A model generated the notes under the pieces. That model was given only the letters and a program-made list of their open reading frames with translations. It did no database searches and had not been told where the DNA came from. A program made the translations under genes and the position numbers. This document shows, in pieces, positions 10,683 through 21,437 of a DNA stretch of 64,000 bases (the stretch's first letter is position 1; every line of letters begins with the position of its first letter). Origin of the DNA: Tridacna crocea (taxonomy: Eukaryota; Mollusca; Bivalvia; Cardiida; Cardiidae); contig OX031059.1 of assembly GCA_943736015.1 (NCBI GenBank), positions 54,943,159-55,007,158 of the forward strand. Direction: 5' to 3'.

Positions 10683-10770
10683 TATATCGTCGGTTTACTT
10701 CAAAAACCTCGTAACTACAACTTGAAACAAGCTGTAGTTATGATGTTTTTGAAGTAAACCGACAATATAA
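10683..10770. mobile_element. Family F hairpin element
   Basis: CGTCGGTTTACTTCAAAAAC with inverse, slightly diverged in the right arm. Confidence 0.85.
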
Positions 10771-10796
10771 TGAAATATATTTAAATTTCGTATAAC

Positions 10797-10957
10797 AACT
10801 GATTGAGTCTTTAGGTACACTAGTCCTTTGACATTGGAACAATATTTACCGAAAGCAAAGCATATCGATCTAGATCAGCCTGTACGGACTGCGCAGGCTA
10901 ACCCGAATGTATACTTTCTATAGATGCATTAGGTCCCCTTTTTTACAGATCATGGCT
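10797..10957. mobile_element. Family H element, partial
   Basis: TCCTTTGACAT, a diverged GATCAGCCTGTACGGACTGC core and the GATGCATTAGGTCCCC end. Confidence 0.65.
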
Positions 10958-11065
10958 CAATTGTTTGGCGCTCTAAAGTTTGTCTTATAATCTCCTGAAA
11001 CAGGCTTGTGTAACAATTCTGAGAAAGAAGACTTGTAAATATTGTAGGCAAAGGACAAAATTCTA

Positions 11066-11294
11066 TTAACTCATTACCAAACGACAATATTTTGGACTTC
11101 TCCAAATTGAAAGCATTTGCAGATGACAAAATAAACGTAACTGAAAATTTGAAAGTCGTTTTGTGAAGGGTAGAAAACATTGTGGGAAAAGGAGAAAATG
11201 CTGGTTACCAGCATTTTCTCCTTTTCCCACAGTGTTTTCAAAAGGCTTCTTTCTCAGGGGCTTCAAAAGTAGGGATTGTGTGGTAATGGGTTAA
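11066..11294 (-). mobile_element. Family A MITE, complete
   Basis: TTAA at 11066-11069 and 11291-11294. A partial right arm of another A follows at 11295-11430, perhaps an end-to-end pair. Confidence 0.93.
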
Positions 11295-11559
11295 CCAACA
11301 TTTCTCTCTTTTCTACAATGTTTTCCATCATTTCAAAGAGGAATTCCATAACTTTAGTCACAATGGGTAGTCGTCTGCATAAGCTTTCAATTTGGAAAAA
11401 ATTAGAAATTTTGTCGTCTGGTATGGAGAGAGAATGTTGACGCGTTACCGCCTGAATAAATTTGTTGCATACGACAATTTTTAAGACAAAATATTAAATT
11501 GCTTTTAAGTTAGATATTAAACGCAAATTAAGATTTCATACGCCAATGGTCATAATGTA

Positions 11560-11680
11560 TGTGAAAACATGATAGAAAAAGGAGACATTGCTCGTGACGA
11601 GCAATATTCATTCGCCACCATGTTTTCAAAAAGTAATCCGATGCAAGAAACAAAAAGTAGTCCGTTTGGCGGTAATGTAT
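11560..11680. mobile_element. Family A fragment, GCTCGTGACGAGC core type
   Basis: Core GGAGACATTGCTCGTGACGA with a damaged right arm; ends not preserved. Confidence 0.6.
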
Positions 11681-11937
11681 TTATGGTCCATTTTGTGGCT
11701 TTTTCCCAATAAATTTTAAGTACAATGATTATTCAAACTTGCAATAATTTCAATGTGTCGATTTATAGAGTTGTCTTCAGACGTTATTTTCTTGTTTGAA
11801 AGGTATTTCCCATGGATAATACTAGTATTACACGACTTCCTCTTTAGACTCTACCAAATTGGTAGTATTTGCAGACGACAATTAATGTTTTGCTCAAAAG
11901 ATTTTTTTTTCTCTGAAAGGGATGTAAATATGGACTG

Positions 11938-12101
11938 AGTCTTATTCTTCAGAATTTCGTCACTGTGAAAGTAACGGAACTTCTGATTGGCTAAACCATT
12001 TGGTTCAGCCAATCAGACGTTCTGTTACTTTCACAGTCAGAAAATCTTGAAAAATAAGACAAAGAAGGTTCTTAAGAATGGTTGATGAATATGGAACCTG
12101 G
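11938..12101. mobile_element. Family I palindrome
   Basis: GTGAAAGTAACGGAACTTCT dyad around inverted CCAAT boxes; outer left CACCAACC part lost. Confidence 0.8.
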
Positions 12102-12473
12102 CTGCCAATATATGTCCTTGTTTTTTTAAATGTTTCCAAGGTTGGTAAAACTATGGCTTGCATTGTATGAGTTAAACATAAGTCATATCACAATATCGCA
12201 GGGACAGCTCATGTAGAATAAAAAAAAGATAAGCCAGGGCGAAGATGTTCTATCTTTTTAATGAGGGTATATAAATGCATGATAAATTACAATTAATAAA
12301 GGAGACGGCAGATCATTTTGGCATAACATGATAACAGTGCTTGTTGACGAAGTATAGACTACAGTGTTAGAAAACCTCCATATTAAGTATAGAGATATGT
12401 ACTATATTATCTGAGATATTTTCTGTTTTTTTTTTTCACAGTTAACCACACCTTGAATTGCGATATTAGATTG

Positions 12474-12854
12474 TTAAGGTAAGACCTGTGTAATGGAAAA
12501 CAGCTATTTCCACTAAAATATCATCCTGCAAAATTAGCTATGGTTAAAAATGAGTATTATTGAACTACTTTCACCTTTTCATTTTTTTCATTTCTTTTCT
12601 TCTTTGAATTATCATTTATAAATCTAAAACCACTATATTCTCAATTCAAAAAGAGATAATAATTACCTCCCTTTTTAGAAAACAAACAAAAGTATCGAAA
12701 AATGGTTTCAAGATAGACCTAACGGAATTTCTGATCCATTAGAAATGTGCAAAAATATCATTTCTGCATAAATCCTTATTTATCTTTATTTATCAACCAA
12801 TTAAATTTTTTGCCAAATGTTCACCGGAAATGCATTACACAGGTCTTACCTTAA
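12474..12854. mobile_element. Family P MITE, complete
   Basis: Terminal inverted repeats TTAAGGTAAGACCTGTGTAA and its exact inverse at the right end, outermost TTAA at both sides, ~335-bp AT-rich interior without an ORF. A truncated relative is at 21660-21931. Confidence 0.88.
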
Positions 12855-13062
12855 ATGTAAGATCAGCCTACACGGAAGGAGTGCTCTGGCCTTGTTTTTG
12901 TGTGACATTCTGTCCGAACAGCGTTAGATTTACCTTCATAAGGTTTTAGCTTCATCAAAAATACCTAAACAGTTTGAAATTTCCTATCATTTTTAGTCAG
13001 TCGATAGGTAAATGAGTAAATGCATAAACGAGCTAATGACGATCACAACATTTTTTCTCTCT

Positions 13063-13291
13063 TTAACTCATTTCCAAACGACAATATTATAGACTTGTCC
13101 AAATCAACAGCATTTGCAGATGACAAAATAAAAGTGACTGAAAAGTTGAAAGTTGTTCTGGGAAGGATAGAAAACACTGTGGGAAAAGGAGAAAATGCTG
13201 GTTACCAGCATTTTCTCCTTTTCCTACAGTGTTTTCAAAAGGCTTCTTTCTCAGGAGCGTCAAAAGTAGGGATTTTGTGGTAATGGGTTAA
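13063..13291 (-). mobile_element. Family A MITE, complete
   Basis: TTAA at both ends; core with CACTGTGGG / CCTACAGTG arms. Confidence 0.92.
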
Positions 13292-13542
13292 AGCAATTTC
13301 GTATTGTACAATTTTGAAAACGCAAGGATATGTGCACACAAGCTTGATTCCAAAGAACTGTTAGAGTAGGCGAAAGTGAAAACCTGTGTATTGAACTCAA
13401 GGAGGCAGTGCAGTTAAGGAAAAGACTCCTGTAGTAGAGTTCACTCATCACCCCTACATAAGCTCTGTATAAAACACACATTTTTTTCATAATTGTCATT
13501 ATACTGATTAGAGTTGGAATCATTTTACAGAAAAGATCGTAC

Positions 13543-13775
13543 TTAACCCATTACCACACAATCCCTACTTTTGACGCCCCTATGAAAAAAAAAACCTTTA
13601 GAAAATATTGTGGGTAAAGGAGAAAATGCTGGTAACCAGCATTTTCTTCTTTTCCCTCAATGTTTTCTACCCTTTACAAAACAAATTTCAAATTTTCAGT
13701 CACTTTTATTTTTGCCATCTGCGAATGCTTTCAGTTTGAACCAGTCTAAAATATTGTCGTTTGGTAATGAGTTAA
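13543..13775 (+). mobile_element. Family A MITE, complete
   Basis: TTAA at both ends, A-run inserted in left arm (13580s). Confidence 0.92.
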
Positions 13776-13799
13776 AATGGGGAAAAATAAGCCATACTC

Positions 13800-13955
13800 T
13801 GTAAAATAGGGTTTAGATGCATTCTGCAAAGGGTATGGACTCGGGTCAACCTGTGCATTTCGCGTAGGCTGGCCTGCGTCAAAACTCTTTGGTATGCCTA
13901 TTTGGCAATTTTCTGCATGTCAAAAGACCATTCCATCTCATGATTCAGTCGGTTA
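13800..13955. mobile_element. Family H element, partial
   Basis: GTCAACCTGTGC core and the TTCTGCATGTCAAAAGACCA side. Confidence 0.6.
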
Positions 13956-14163
13956 CCGGACATAAGAAAATTATATGACCCACAACAGTCCCTTTTGCCA
14001 CAGCCCCGCTAATTTTTTAATGAAAGAAACGATTATTTTATAGACTAGGAACCACAAAAAATGTATAGGAATGGTTTTGTATTTCACAGTACTATAAGTT
14101 CTGTAATATTCTTTTCCGAGGGTATTCATGTAAACAGTGACACAGAGTTATACCAAGGTTTGT

Positions 14164-14301
14164 TCAGTCCAATCCGGTGTTAGCTTTAAACCATGGTCTA
14201 GAAGCCATTTCTTGTTGTTGACTGTGTCCAGGTGTTTTGCTCAAATGTGGAACAGTGCTTGAGAGAATTCCGGCGTACAGTCTAGTTCTCATTGGCCATT
14301 T
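14164..14301 (-). CDS. TCF23/TCF24-like bHLH factor, exon 2 (last 45 residues)
   Basis: On the minus strand GTTTTACAG is followed directly by an open frame starting KWPMRTRLYAG and ending at TGA 14166-14164. Joined to exon 1 in phase 0 this gives HPVK-KWPMRTRLYAG, the C-terminal motif I associate with TCF23/TCF24 proteins. The tail after it (Ser/Thr/Gln-rich, about 35 residues) has no recognised motif. The total protein is 175 residues, within the range of the family. The join is inferred from splice signals and conservation, not from transcripts. Confidence 0.85.
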   Translation of the reverse strand, partial: KWPMRTRLYAGILSSTVPHLSKTPGHSQQQEMASRPWFKANTGLD

Positions 14302-14380
14302 CTGTAAAACATTATAGAATATGTATATAATTTTAATATGCTTCAGACATCATCATGAAAATTATACAGTCGGACATAAG

Positions 14381-14609
14381 TTAACCCATTACCACACAAT
14401 CCCTACTTTTGACGCCCCTGAAAAAGAAGCCTTTAGAAAACATTGTGTGAAAAGGAGAAAATGCTGGTAACCAGCATTTTCTCCATTTCCCACAATGTTT
14501 TCTACCCTTCACAAAACAAATTTCAAATTTTCAGTCACTTTTATTTTGTCATCTGCAAATGCTTTCTATTTGGACAAGCCTAAAATATTGTTGTTTGGTA
14601 ATGAATTAA
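14381..14609 (+). mobile_element. Family A MITE, complete
   Basis: 80 bp upstream (in gene sense) of the bHLH exon 2 acceptor. TTAA at both ends. Confidence 0.92.
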
Positions 14610-14888
14610 GCATCGCCAAAAGTGACCAGCAATAGCCTATGTGCCTAGACCAGCATTTCTCATGCCCACAATTTGCCATTTCTGGGCTGCGGAAAGTTTT
14701 CTCGTAGCCATCCTTTCATTTGGCTCATAAAGCAGCCTGGTACTTGTCTAGTGGGTTCGTGCATAGCTTGAAAATAAATAAAAGGTTATCTATTGAAAAG
14801 AATTGACTAAATTTGTTCGGGCGATGCTTAACTTATGTCCTACTGTATGTATTGGGCATTTTCCAGTTAAGTTTTACAACAAACTGGA

Positions 14889-15133
14889 CTGCAACACGCG
14901 AAGAGGGACATTCGGATATTTCCGTAAAGTGTCACCTCGGATCGACCTGCGCAGTCCGCACTGGCTAATCCGAAACGACACTTTCCGTTTTTATGTATTT
15001 TTCTTTTTTTGCGTAATTCTACTGTAGCTCAAAATCAAATGTAGTCGTAAAGTGCCGTCTCGGATTAGCCTGCGCGGACTGCGCAGGCTGATCCGAGACG
15101 ACACTTTATGCAAATATCCGATTGTCATATCGC
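14889..15133. mobile_element. Family G element
   Basis: Two dyads, GGATCGACCTGCGCAGTCCG and GATTAGCCTGCGCGGACTGC, between CAACACGCG... and ...CGCATGTT ends; lies in the bHLH intron. Confidence 0.85.
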
Positions 15134-15136
15134 ATG

Positions 15137-15334
15137 TTCTAATGACCCTGAAGGAGAAGCCTTTTGAATATATAGTGAGATAAGGAAAACACGCTGTTAA
15201 CCAGAATTTTCTCCTTTTACCTCAATGTTTTGTACCTTTTCAAAAATAATTTCCACCATTCAAGCAACTTTTATTGTGGCGTCCGCAATATTTTTTTATT
15301 TAGAAGTTTCGAATTTTGTGGTTTGGTTAATTAA
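15137..15334 (+). mobile_element. Family A MITE, degenerate
   Basis: Left end missing; core decayed (CACGCTGTTAACCAG). Confidence 0.75.
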
Positions 15335-15559
15335 CCCTTTACCACTCAATGACACCTTTTAACACCAATGAGGAAGAAACCTTTCGAAAATATTGTAGGA
15401 AAAGGAGAAAATGCTGGTAACCAGCATTTTCTCCTTTTCCCACAATGTTATCCCCCATATCAAGGTAAAATTCCATTACTTGAATCACATTTAAATTGTC
15501 GTCTGCAAATGCTTTCAATTTGGACAATGCTAAAATTTTGTCGCCTGGTAAAAGGTTAA
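15331..15559 (+). mobile_element. Family A MITE, complete
   Basis: Left TTAA directly abuts the preceding copy. Confidence 0.92.
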
Positions 15560-15651
15560 AGGTTTAGCTATAGTTGGTCTATATGACTGAATATTGTTCA
15601 AAATGCTCTAAAAAACATTTTGTAAATGAGCCTCGCTCTCGCAAAAAGGGG

Positions 15652-15883
15652 GCTAAACCCTTTCCCAAACTGCAAGTTTTGGACCAGACCAAATTAAAGC
15701 ATTTAGCAGATGACAAATTAACAGTTGCTAAAAAGATGATTTTTCTATATGCCAGGTTAGAAAAAACATTGTGGGAAAAGAAGAAAATGCTGGTTATCAG
15801 CATTTTCCCCTTTTCCCACAATGTCTTCAAAATGCTTCTATTCCTGACCCGTAAAAACCAGGGATTGTTTGGGAAAGGCTTAA
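15652..15883 (-). mobile_element. Family A MITE
   Basis: Right end GGCTTAA at 15883 is immediately followed by a new TTAA of the next copy. Confidence 0.88.
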
Positions 15884-16110
15884 TTAACCCTTTCCCAAAC
15901 GACAAATTTTGGACTCCTCTAAACTGAAAGAGTTTGCAGACAATAATTTTAGATTTTGAGACATGGCAGAGAGTTCTCAAAAAGGGTAGAAAACACTGTG
16001 GGAAAAGGAGAAATTGCTCGTTACGAGCAATTTCTCCTTTTCCCATAGTGTTTTCAAAAGACTTTTACTGCAGACACGTAAAAACCAGGGATGGTTTGGA
16101 AAAGGCTTAA
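15884..16110 (-). mobile_element. Family A MITE, GCTCGTTACGAGC core subfamily
   Basis: Core GAAATTGCTCGTTACGAGCA instead of GCTGGTAACCAGC. Right TTAA 16107-16110 shared with the next copy. Confidence 0.92.
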
Positions 16111-16325
16111 CCCTTTCCCAAACGACAAATTTTGGACTCTTCTAAACTAAAAGAGTTTGCAGACAATAATTTTAGATTTTGAGAGATTTTGAGAAAATGG
16201 CAGAGAGTTCTCAAAAAAGGGTAGAAAACAGTGTGGGAAAAGGAGAAATTGCTCGTTACGAGCAATTTCTCCGTTTCCCACAGTGTTTTCAAAAGACTTT
16301 TACTTCAGACACGTATAAGGGTTAA
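16107..16325 (-). mobile_element. Family A MITE, same subfamily, end to end
   Basis: Close sister of 15884-16110; the pair shares one TTAA. Confidence 0.92.
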
Positions 16326-16562
16326 TGCGTCTCCGTTATGCAAATTACCAAGCAAGCCATCACATTGTTATGGATCCATCCTAGCCACCTCATTTAACAA
16401 CCTACCTAATCATAAGGTAGACTGAGCCTCAGACATACAGAAAATTGACCAACAGCAAACAAGTTTCGACCGAGATCAGGCTGCACAGACTGCGCAGACT
16501 GACCTAGGTTGAATATTTTCGTAGATGTATTAAGCCCTCTTTTCATAGAGCATAGCTCGTAT
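16326..16562. mobile_element. Family H element
   Basis: Full extent from the TGCGTCTCCGTTATGC side through the GACCGAGATCAGGCTGC core to GTATTAAGCCCTC. Confidence 0.65.
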
Positions 16563-17300
16563 GTATTTTTACTATTTTTTTAATCACTACGTATATAGAA
16601 TAACGTTACTAGTGTCTAAATTTTTATCAGTATTTTCTGTAATTCCTTTTTTGTTTGCAATAATATTCGTTTTGTGCGTAGCCATATTCATGTATATATA
16701 ATTTTTTAAAAGATATGTTTAATTTTGAAAAACCAGAAGGTTATAGACCAATGAGGTATATGAAACATATATAAAAATAGTATAATACATAACGGCGAAC
16801 TTATTCCAATGTTATGAAAGGTAATTCAGTAAATCCTTTTTAGACATAACCCCTCGTCATTCAATCAGTAAATATTTCGGAGGTTTTGGAAAAAAAATAA
16901 CATGGAAAAAGACAATAAAGCTGGGGCGATGTCTTTGCCAGTTTTTTGAAATCTATACATTTTGATAAAATTTGAATGCCATACACATAATGAACTCTAC
17001 AATCCAAAAACCAACATTATAAAGTATTTCAAACTATTCAGAGAATGACATTTATGTAGAATATCCGTCTTCAAAAGCAAAAAGGAAATCCATAGTAAAT
17101 CAAAATGTTGATAACTGTTGACGGAACGTACTTTGTGACCTATATCATAGGTATTGTTGTATCATTATACCTATCAAAGGAGATTTTATTGTTATTTATT
17201 ATACCTTTGTTGCACAACTTTTTTTTAACTGCTCTGTTTTTTTGTCTTAACTCATTTCTACGAAATTACGTGTGCTTGTTCCCGTGCAGTGAATGGTAAA
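16563..17300. other. Unique intronic sequence
   Basis: Inside the bHLH intron; AT-rich, no repeat family or exon recognised. Confidence 0.5.
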
Positions 17301-17306
17301 CGTCTT

Positions 17307-17475
17307 TTGATTTGGTTGTATTGGGGTTTAACGCCACTTTAACAGCTAAGGTCATATCATGGCGGTCGGTGACGCACATGTGTTTCCTGGCTTTCTCACA
17401 CCGGTACTTACACTACTTTCTTTCCAAAGCCACCGACTACTTTTCTCACATGCTTTCAGCAGAGGTGAGAGGCAA
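17307..17475 (-). mobile_element. SINE fragment (same family as 40796)
   Basis: Inverse of 40860-41035: GTTGTATTGGGGTTTAACGC, GGCGGTCGGTGACGCACATG, ending at CAGCAGAGGTGAGAGGC. The tRNA-like head is missing. Confidence 0.75.
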
Positions 17476-17655
17476 ATGCCTTTTGAATCTTTGAGGGAAA
17501 TTAGATAATTGTAACTAGCATTCGCTCCCTCTCCAATGAAGAAATATGTAGATAAGCAGTTGGGCGGGCTGGCGGTCAACCGATTTCCCATTCGCTGTTA
17601 ATTTTCACGAAGGAAAGACCGCTAACCTGGCAAAATGTGGACTTTTGATGTTGGC

Positions 17656-17886
17656 TTATCCCATTACCAAACGACAATATTTTAGACTGGTCCAAATTGA
17701 AAGCATTTGCAGACGACAAAATAAAAGTGACTGAAAATTTGAAATTTGTTTTGTGGATGGTATAGAAAACATTGTGGGAAAAGGAGAAAATGCTGGTTAC
17801 CAGCATTTTCTCCTTTTCCCACAATGTTTTCTAAAGGCTTCTTTCTTAGGGGCGTCAAAAGAAGGGATTGTGTGGTAATGGGTTAA
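17656..17886 (-). mobile_element. Family A MITE
   Basis: Left TTAT, right TTAA; intact core. Confidence 0.9.
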
Positions 17887-18110
17887 ACTATACTTTTAAT
17901 TTGGATTAACAAGGAAAGCCAGAACAAGTACAGTTACAATAATGAATTGACTGATCATCTACTTAAACAAATTTATAACAAGTACAATATGGATTATCAA
18001 CGTTTTTAATGTATGATATATCATAAAAGAGAAAGCAAAGTGACCGTAGGAGAAATTTCTCGTTTTTCATTTTGCCACAGTGTTTTAAAAAGTGCTCTGG
18101 TTTCTGACAC

Positions 18111-18253
18111 AAACCTCTTTATGATTTTTCTAACTTTGAAAGTAACACAACTTCTGATTAGCTAAACCATTCGGTTTAGCCAATCAGAAGTTATGTTACT
18201 TTCAAGGTCAGACAACCTTGAAGAATAAGACTAAGAATGTTCATAATAATGGA
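18111..18253. mobile_element. Family I palindrome
   Basis: TTGAAAGTAACACAACTTCT dyad with inverted CCAAT boxes; outer ends trimmed. Confidence 0.8.
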
Positions 18254-18299
18254 TCAAAAGAATCAGGGTCGATTAAATACGTGATTCTGTGGGAAAGAA

Positions 18300-18515
18300 T
18301 TAACCCAAACAATCCCTGTTTTTATGACCCTGAGACAGAAGTCGTTTGAAAACATTGTTGAAAATGAAGAAAATGCTGGTAACCAGCATTTTCTCCTTTT
18401 TCCACAATGTTTTCTACCCTGCTGGAAACAAATTGCATTTTTTTGAGTAACGTCTATTTTGTAGGCTGCAAGTGTTTTCAATTTGGCCCAGTCTAAAACT
18501 TTGGTAGATGGTTAA
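18300..18515 (+). mobile_element. Family A MITE
   Basis: Left TIR shortened; right TTAA 18512-18515 is shared with a D element. Confidence 0.88.
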
Positions 18516-18696
18516 CCCTTACAGCGCTGGAACCAAGTTAACTTGGTTTTGCGGATAGTGTAGATCAAGATCAGACTGCACAAAACGTGCAGTCTGATCT
18601 TAGATCTGCACTATCAGCTACATTATTACATGTTATGGCTGAAACAATCTTGCAATAACAATATTAGGGCTTCTTTGCCTACTTGAGAAGGTTTAA
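18512..18696. mobile_element. Family D element, complete
   Basis: Begins TTAACCCTTACAGCGC, core GATCAGACTGCACAAAACGT with inverse, ends TTAA 18693-18696. Confidence 0.85.
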
Positions 18697-18726
18697 CTCA
18701 GCATTTCAGCACTTTAAGTGTTAAGA

Positions 18727-19231
18727 ATATTATTATACTGCAAAGAAATTTCTCGTGATCTGATTGGTTAACATGCCGGGAACATAGTATCATGTTCCCT
18801 GGCAAAAACCACCTAAAACCAGTTTCCCTTTTGAGTGCCCCGTGAACATCATTGCACGTACAATACATCATACAACATTGCAACGTCGATCGACCACCAA
18901 ACTGCACATATATACACCAAACTGCACGTTTTAGTGACGTCAATTTCCAGTGACGTCAGTTTTCATTGAAATGGGGCACACAGAAGGGAATTCCTATTTC
19001 GTCGGGATACTCGATTCGTGAAATTATGAAACAGGAAAATTTCGCTTAACACGCTTTGAAAGGGTAAAACTATGCAGTATAATAAATTCGTTGTACGGTC
19101 AGGTGGCAGGGGACTTGGAAACTTGTTCACGGCTGTAGTAAATCATGTCGCCACCTCGCCTTCGGCTCGGGGCGACATGATTAACCACAGCCGTGAACAA
19201 GTTTCCAAGTCCCCTGCCACCTGACAGTACA
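18727..19231. mobile_element. B+C composite element
   Basis: B part (18727-19083) has ends TTATTATACTGCA / TGCAGTATAATAA and two TGACGTCA palindromes. C part (19091-19231) is a hairpin TACGGTCAGGTGGCAGGGGA ... with inverse, loop near CTCGCCTTCGGC. The same B-C junction is found at 53646-54093, so the two parts move as one. It starts 18 bases inside the bHLH intron. Confidence 0.8.
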
Positions 19232-19250
19232 ACTAATAGAGTCTCCATAC

Positions 19251-19640
19251 CTTGACGGGATGCATACATCCATTTGCCGCAAACATCTGAGAGATATCTA
19301 CATCGTCAGCTAGAGCACTCATTAGGTGAGCTATATACGTGGTAGCCAGAACAAGAACGTCAAGTTTGGACAGTTTTGTATCGGGCGGTACGGCTGGCAG
19401 AGTCTTCTGTAAGTCCAAAAATGCGGAGCGTAGCGTCTTCACCCGAGTCCGTTCTCGTGCTGCGCTGTTGGCGATCGGACGTCCTCGGCGTTTGGGGGAT
19501 CGAATAGGTCCGGGTCCAAATGTTCGGCCGAGATGTTTACTGTTCTGTGCTTCGGTGTTGGTATAGTCATTGTCGTGACACGAATCGGTGAAATAAGTCT
19601 CATCCAAGTGGTAAGCGAGGAAATCGTCAGCGTCCGACAT
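19251..19640 (-). CDS. TCF23/TCF24-like bHLH transcription factor, exon 1 (residues 1-130)
   Basis: Nuclear DNA-binding or dominant-negative bHLH factor of the group that includes vertebrate TCF23, TCF24 and musculin. The translation has an acidic, Tyr-rich N-terminus ([17 protein letters not shown]), a basic stretch SPKRRGRP, the basic region [14 protein letters not shown], helix 1 with FLDLQKTLP, the diagnostic loop [16 protein letters not shown] and helix 2 [13 protein letters not shown] place the start at ATG 19640-19638; the upstream in-frame GTG is not used. The exon ends at HPVK with donor AAG|GTATGG (GT at 19250-19249) in phase 0. The open frame runs only four codons past the donor before a stop, as expected for intron read-through. 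The second exon is at 14164-14301. Assignment to the TCF23/24 branch rests on the [11 protein letters not shown]...ATTYIAHL block and the HPVK-KWPMR junction. Confidence 0.9.
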
Positions 19641-19719
19641 GTTAAAAACGATAATCTGGTTAATCAACTGTGAATTATATTCTAAATGACACACTTCGGA
19701 CCAAAACGTAATGATTCAT

Positions 19720-19745
19720 ATGTTTTATCCTATATAAAGTTATAA
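19720..19745 (-). promoter_or_regulatory. Possible TATA box of the bHLH gene
   Basis: ACTTTATATAGG on the minus strand about 95 bases upstream of the ATG. Position fits a core promoter but the region is AT-rich. Confidence 0.3.
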
Positions 19746-19924
19746 GTTTTACTACATATGTGTGGGATACAGATTTTGCCTCTGAGATAATCCGGTTAAT
19801 ATAATGTTTTTTCACATCTTTGTCAAATAACCTAATCAAATGAAGAAGTGATGTTCGGCACAGAAAGTCCTCACAATAAGTCCGTCTCTTGTATCTACTT
19901 ATACTCGAACAATATCACTGCTTT

Positions 19925-19985
19925 AATAACAATAATAAAAATTAATAATAATAATAATAATGATAATTATAATAATAAAAAAAAA
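19925..19985. repeat. (AAT)n microsatellite
   Basis: ATAATAATAATAATAATG array followed by an A run. Confidence 0.8.
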
Positions 19986-19994
19986 GCAGTAGAC

Positions 19995-20223
19995 TTAACT
20001 CTTTACCAAAAGACAAATCTTTGGACTAATCCAAATTGAGAGTATTTGCAGACGACAAAAATAAATGTGAATCAAAAATTTTAATTCGATTTGTGAAGGG
20101 CAGAAAACATTGTGGGAAAAGGAGAAAATGCTGGTTACCAGCATTTTCTCCTTTTCCCACAATGTTTTCAAAAGGCTTCTTCCTCAGATCGTTAAAACAA
20201 GGCATCGTTTAGTAAAGTGTTAA
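19995..20223 (-). mobile_element. Family A MITE, complete
   Basis: TTAA at both ends; intact palindrome. Confidence 0.92.
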
Positions 20224-20478
20224 AGCTTCTGAAATGAGATAGAACACTAAAGCGCCATTTCCAGATTTGCATTGTGATATGGGCCCTTGTTCTTATTAAT
20301 AAATTGGAATTAAGCATTCAGAGCTTGAAATCTTCACTAAATCTATTTACCTAACAATGTACTTGCGTCTAGTGTCTGAAATTCCGGCAAGAGCGATCTA
20401 TATAATGAGCATTAGATCGGACTAATGTCTAAATAATAGCATAGCCCAACTCGACCTATCCACGGAAACAACAGCTTA

Positions 20479-20702
20479 GTCCGTATTCACCAACCATTAT
20501 TAAGAACATTCTTAGTCTGATTCTTCAGAATTTTGTTAATGTGAAAGTAACAGAACTTCTGATTGGCTAAACCACTTTTCTGATTGGCTAAACCAATTGG
20601 TTTAGCCAATCAGAAGTTCTGTTACTTTCACAGTGACTGTTAGAAAATCTTGAAGAAAAAGACAAAGAATGCTCTGAAAAATAGCTGGTGAAAACGGACC
20701 CA
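20479..20702. mobile_element. Family I palindrome with internal duplication
   Basis: CCGTATTCACCAACCATT start; the TTCTGATTGGCTAAACCA segment is doubled near the centre. Confidence 0.8.
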
Positions 20703-20800
20703 GCAAGTTTTTTATCTTGTAGGATAGACTAAACATACCAACAAACGTTATAAAATTCAGACGGCGCGTTTCGTTGTAGTCTGATCTTGATTAATACGGC

Positions 20801-21016
20801 CGGTGTATTGCAGAGAAATGACCCCACCTACAAAATGACCCATGGGTCATTTCGCTATGTATAGAGGAAAGACCCATGGGTCATTTCTCTACGTAGAAGA
20901 ATGACCCGAGTCATTATACTACGCAGAGAAATGACCCCAGAGGGTCATTTCTCTACGTAGAATAATGACCCGGGTTATTTTTTACGGGAGGGTCATTTCT
21001 GTGCATTACACCGGCA
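20801..21016. mobile_element. Family J palindromic minisatellite
   Basis: GGCCGGTGTATTGCAGAGAA and inverse enclose three to four AATGACCC-GGGTCATT dyad units with CTACGTAG joints. Confidence 0.88.
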
Positions 21017-21437
21017 AAAGTCCCAGTTTTCACTTGTGGTGTTTAAAAGATAAATTATCATTAGTTCTATGCATCGAAAGTGTAATCTTTGAATTTCCTT
21101 CTAGACGAGTATAAGTATTCGTGTAACACAAGTGTCTGAATCTTAACGTTAACTGGGATGGTGCTGAAGCTTTTAAACAATAATAGAAAACGAAAAGCTG
21201 AATTCGGGTTTACTTTCAAAATCAGCTCTTTTTATGAATTATTGTCACTTACTGTCTATGTCTTTTTACACCTACCACGACTCATTCGGTTGGCCGCAAA
21301 AGAGGTACTTGCCTTTTCATTTTAAATTGCTGCTACATCTTTAAAAAGAAAAACATTGTGGATATAGGAGAAAGTATTCGAAACGAGCTCTCTATCTCTC
21401 TATTTTTGTAATATTTGATTACGTATATAAACAAGTA

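Larger units (their letters stand above)
14302..19250 (-). other. Intron of the TCF23/24-like gene, filled with MITEs
   Basis: About 4.95 kb between donor GTATGG and acceptor TTTTACAG. It contains one G element, eight or more A elements (several end to end at 15331-16325), a D element sharing its TTAA with an A element, an I dyad, a SINE fragment and the B+C composite that begins about 18 bases after the donor. Unique sequence remains mainly at 16563-17300. Confidence 0.8.
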
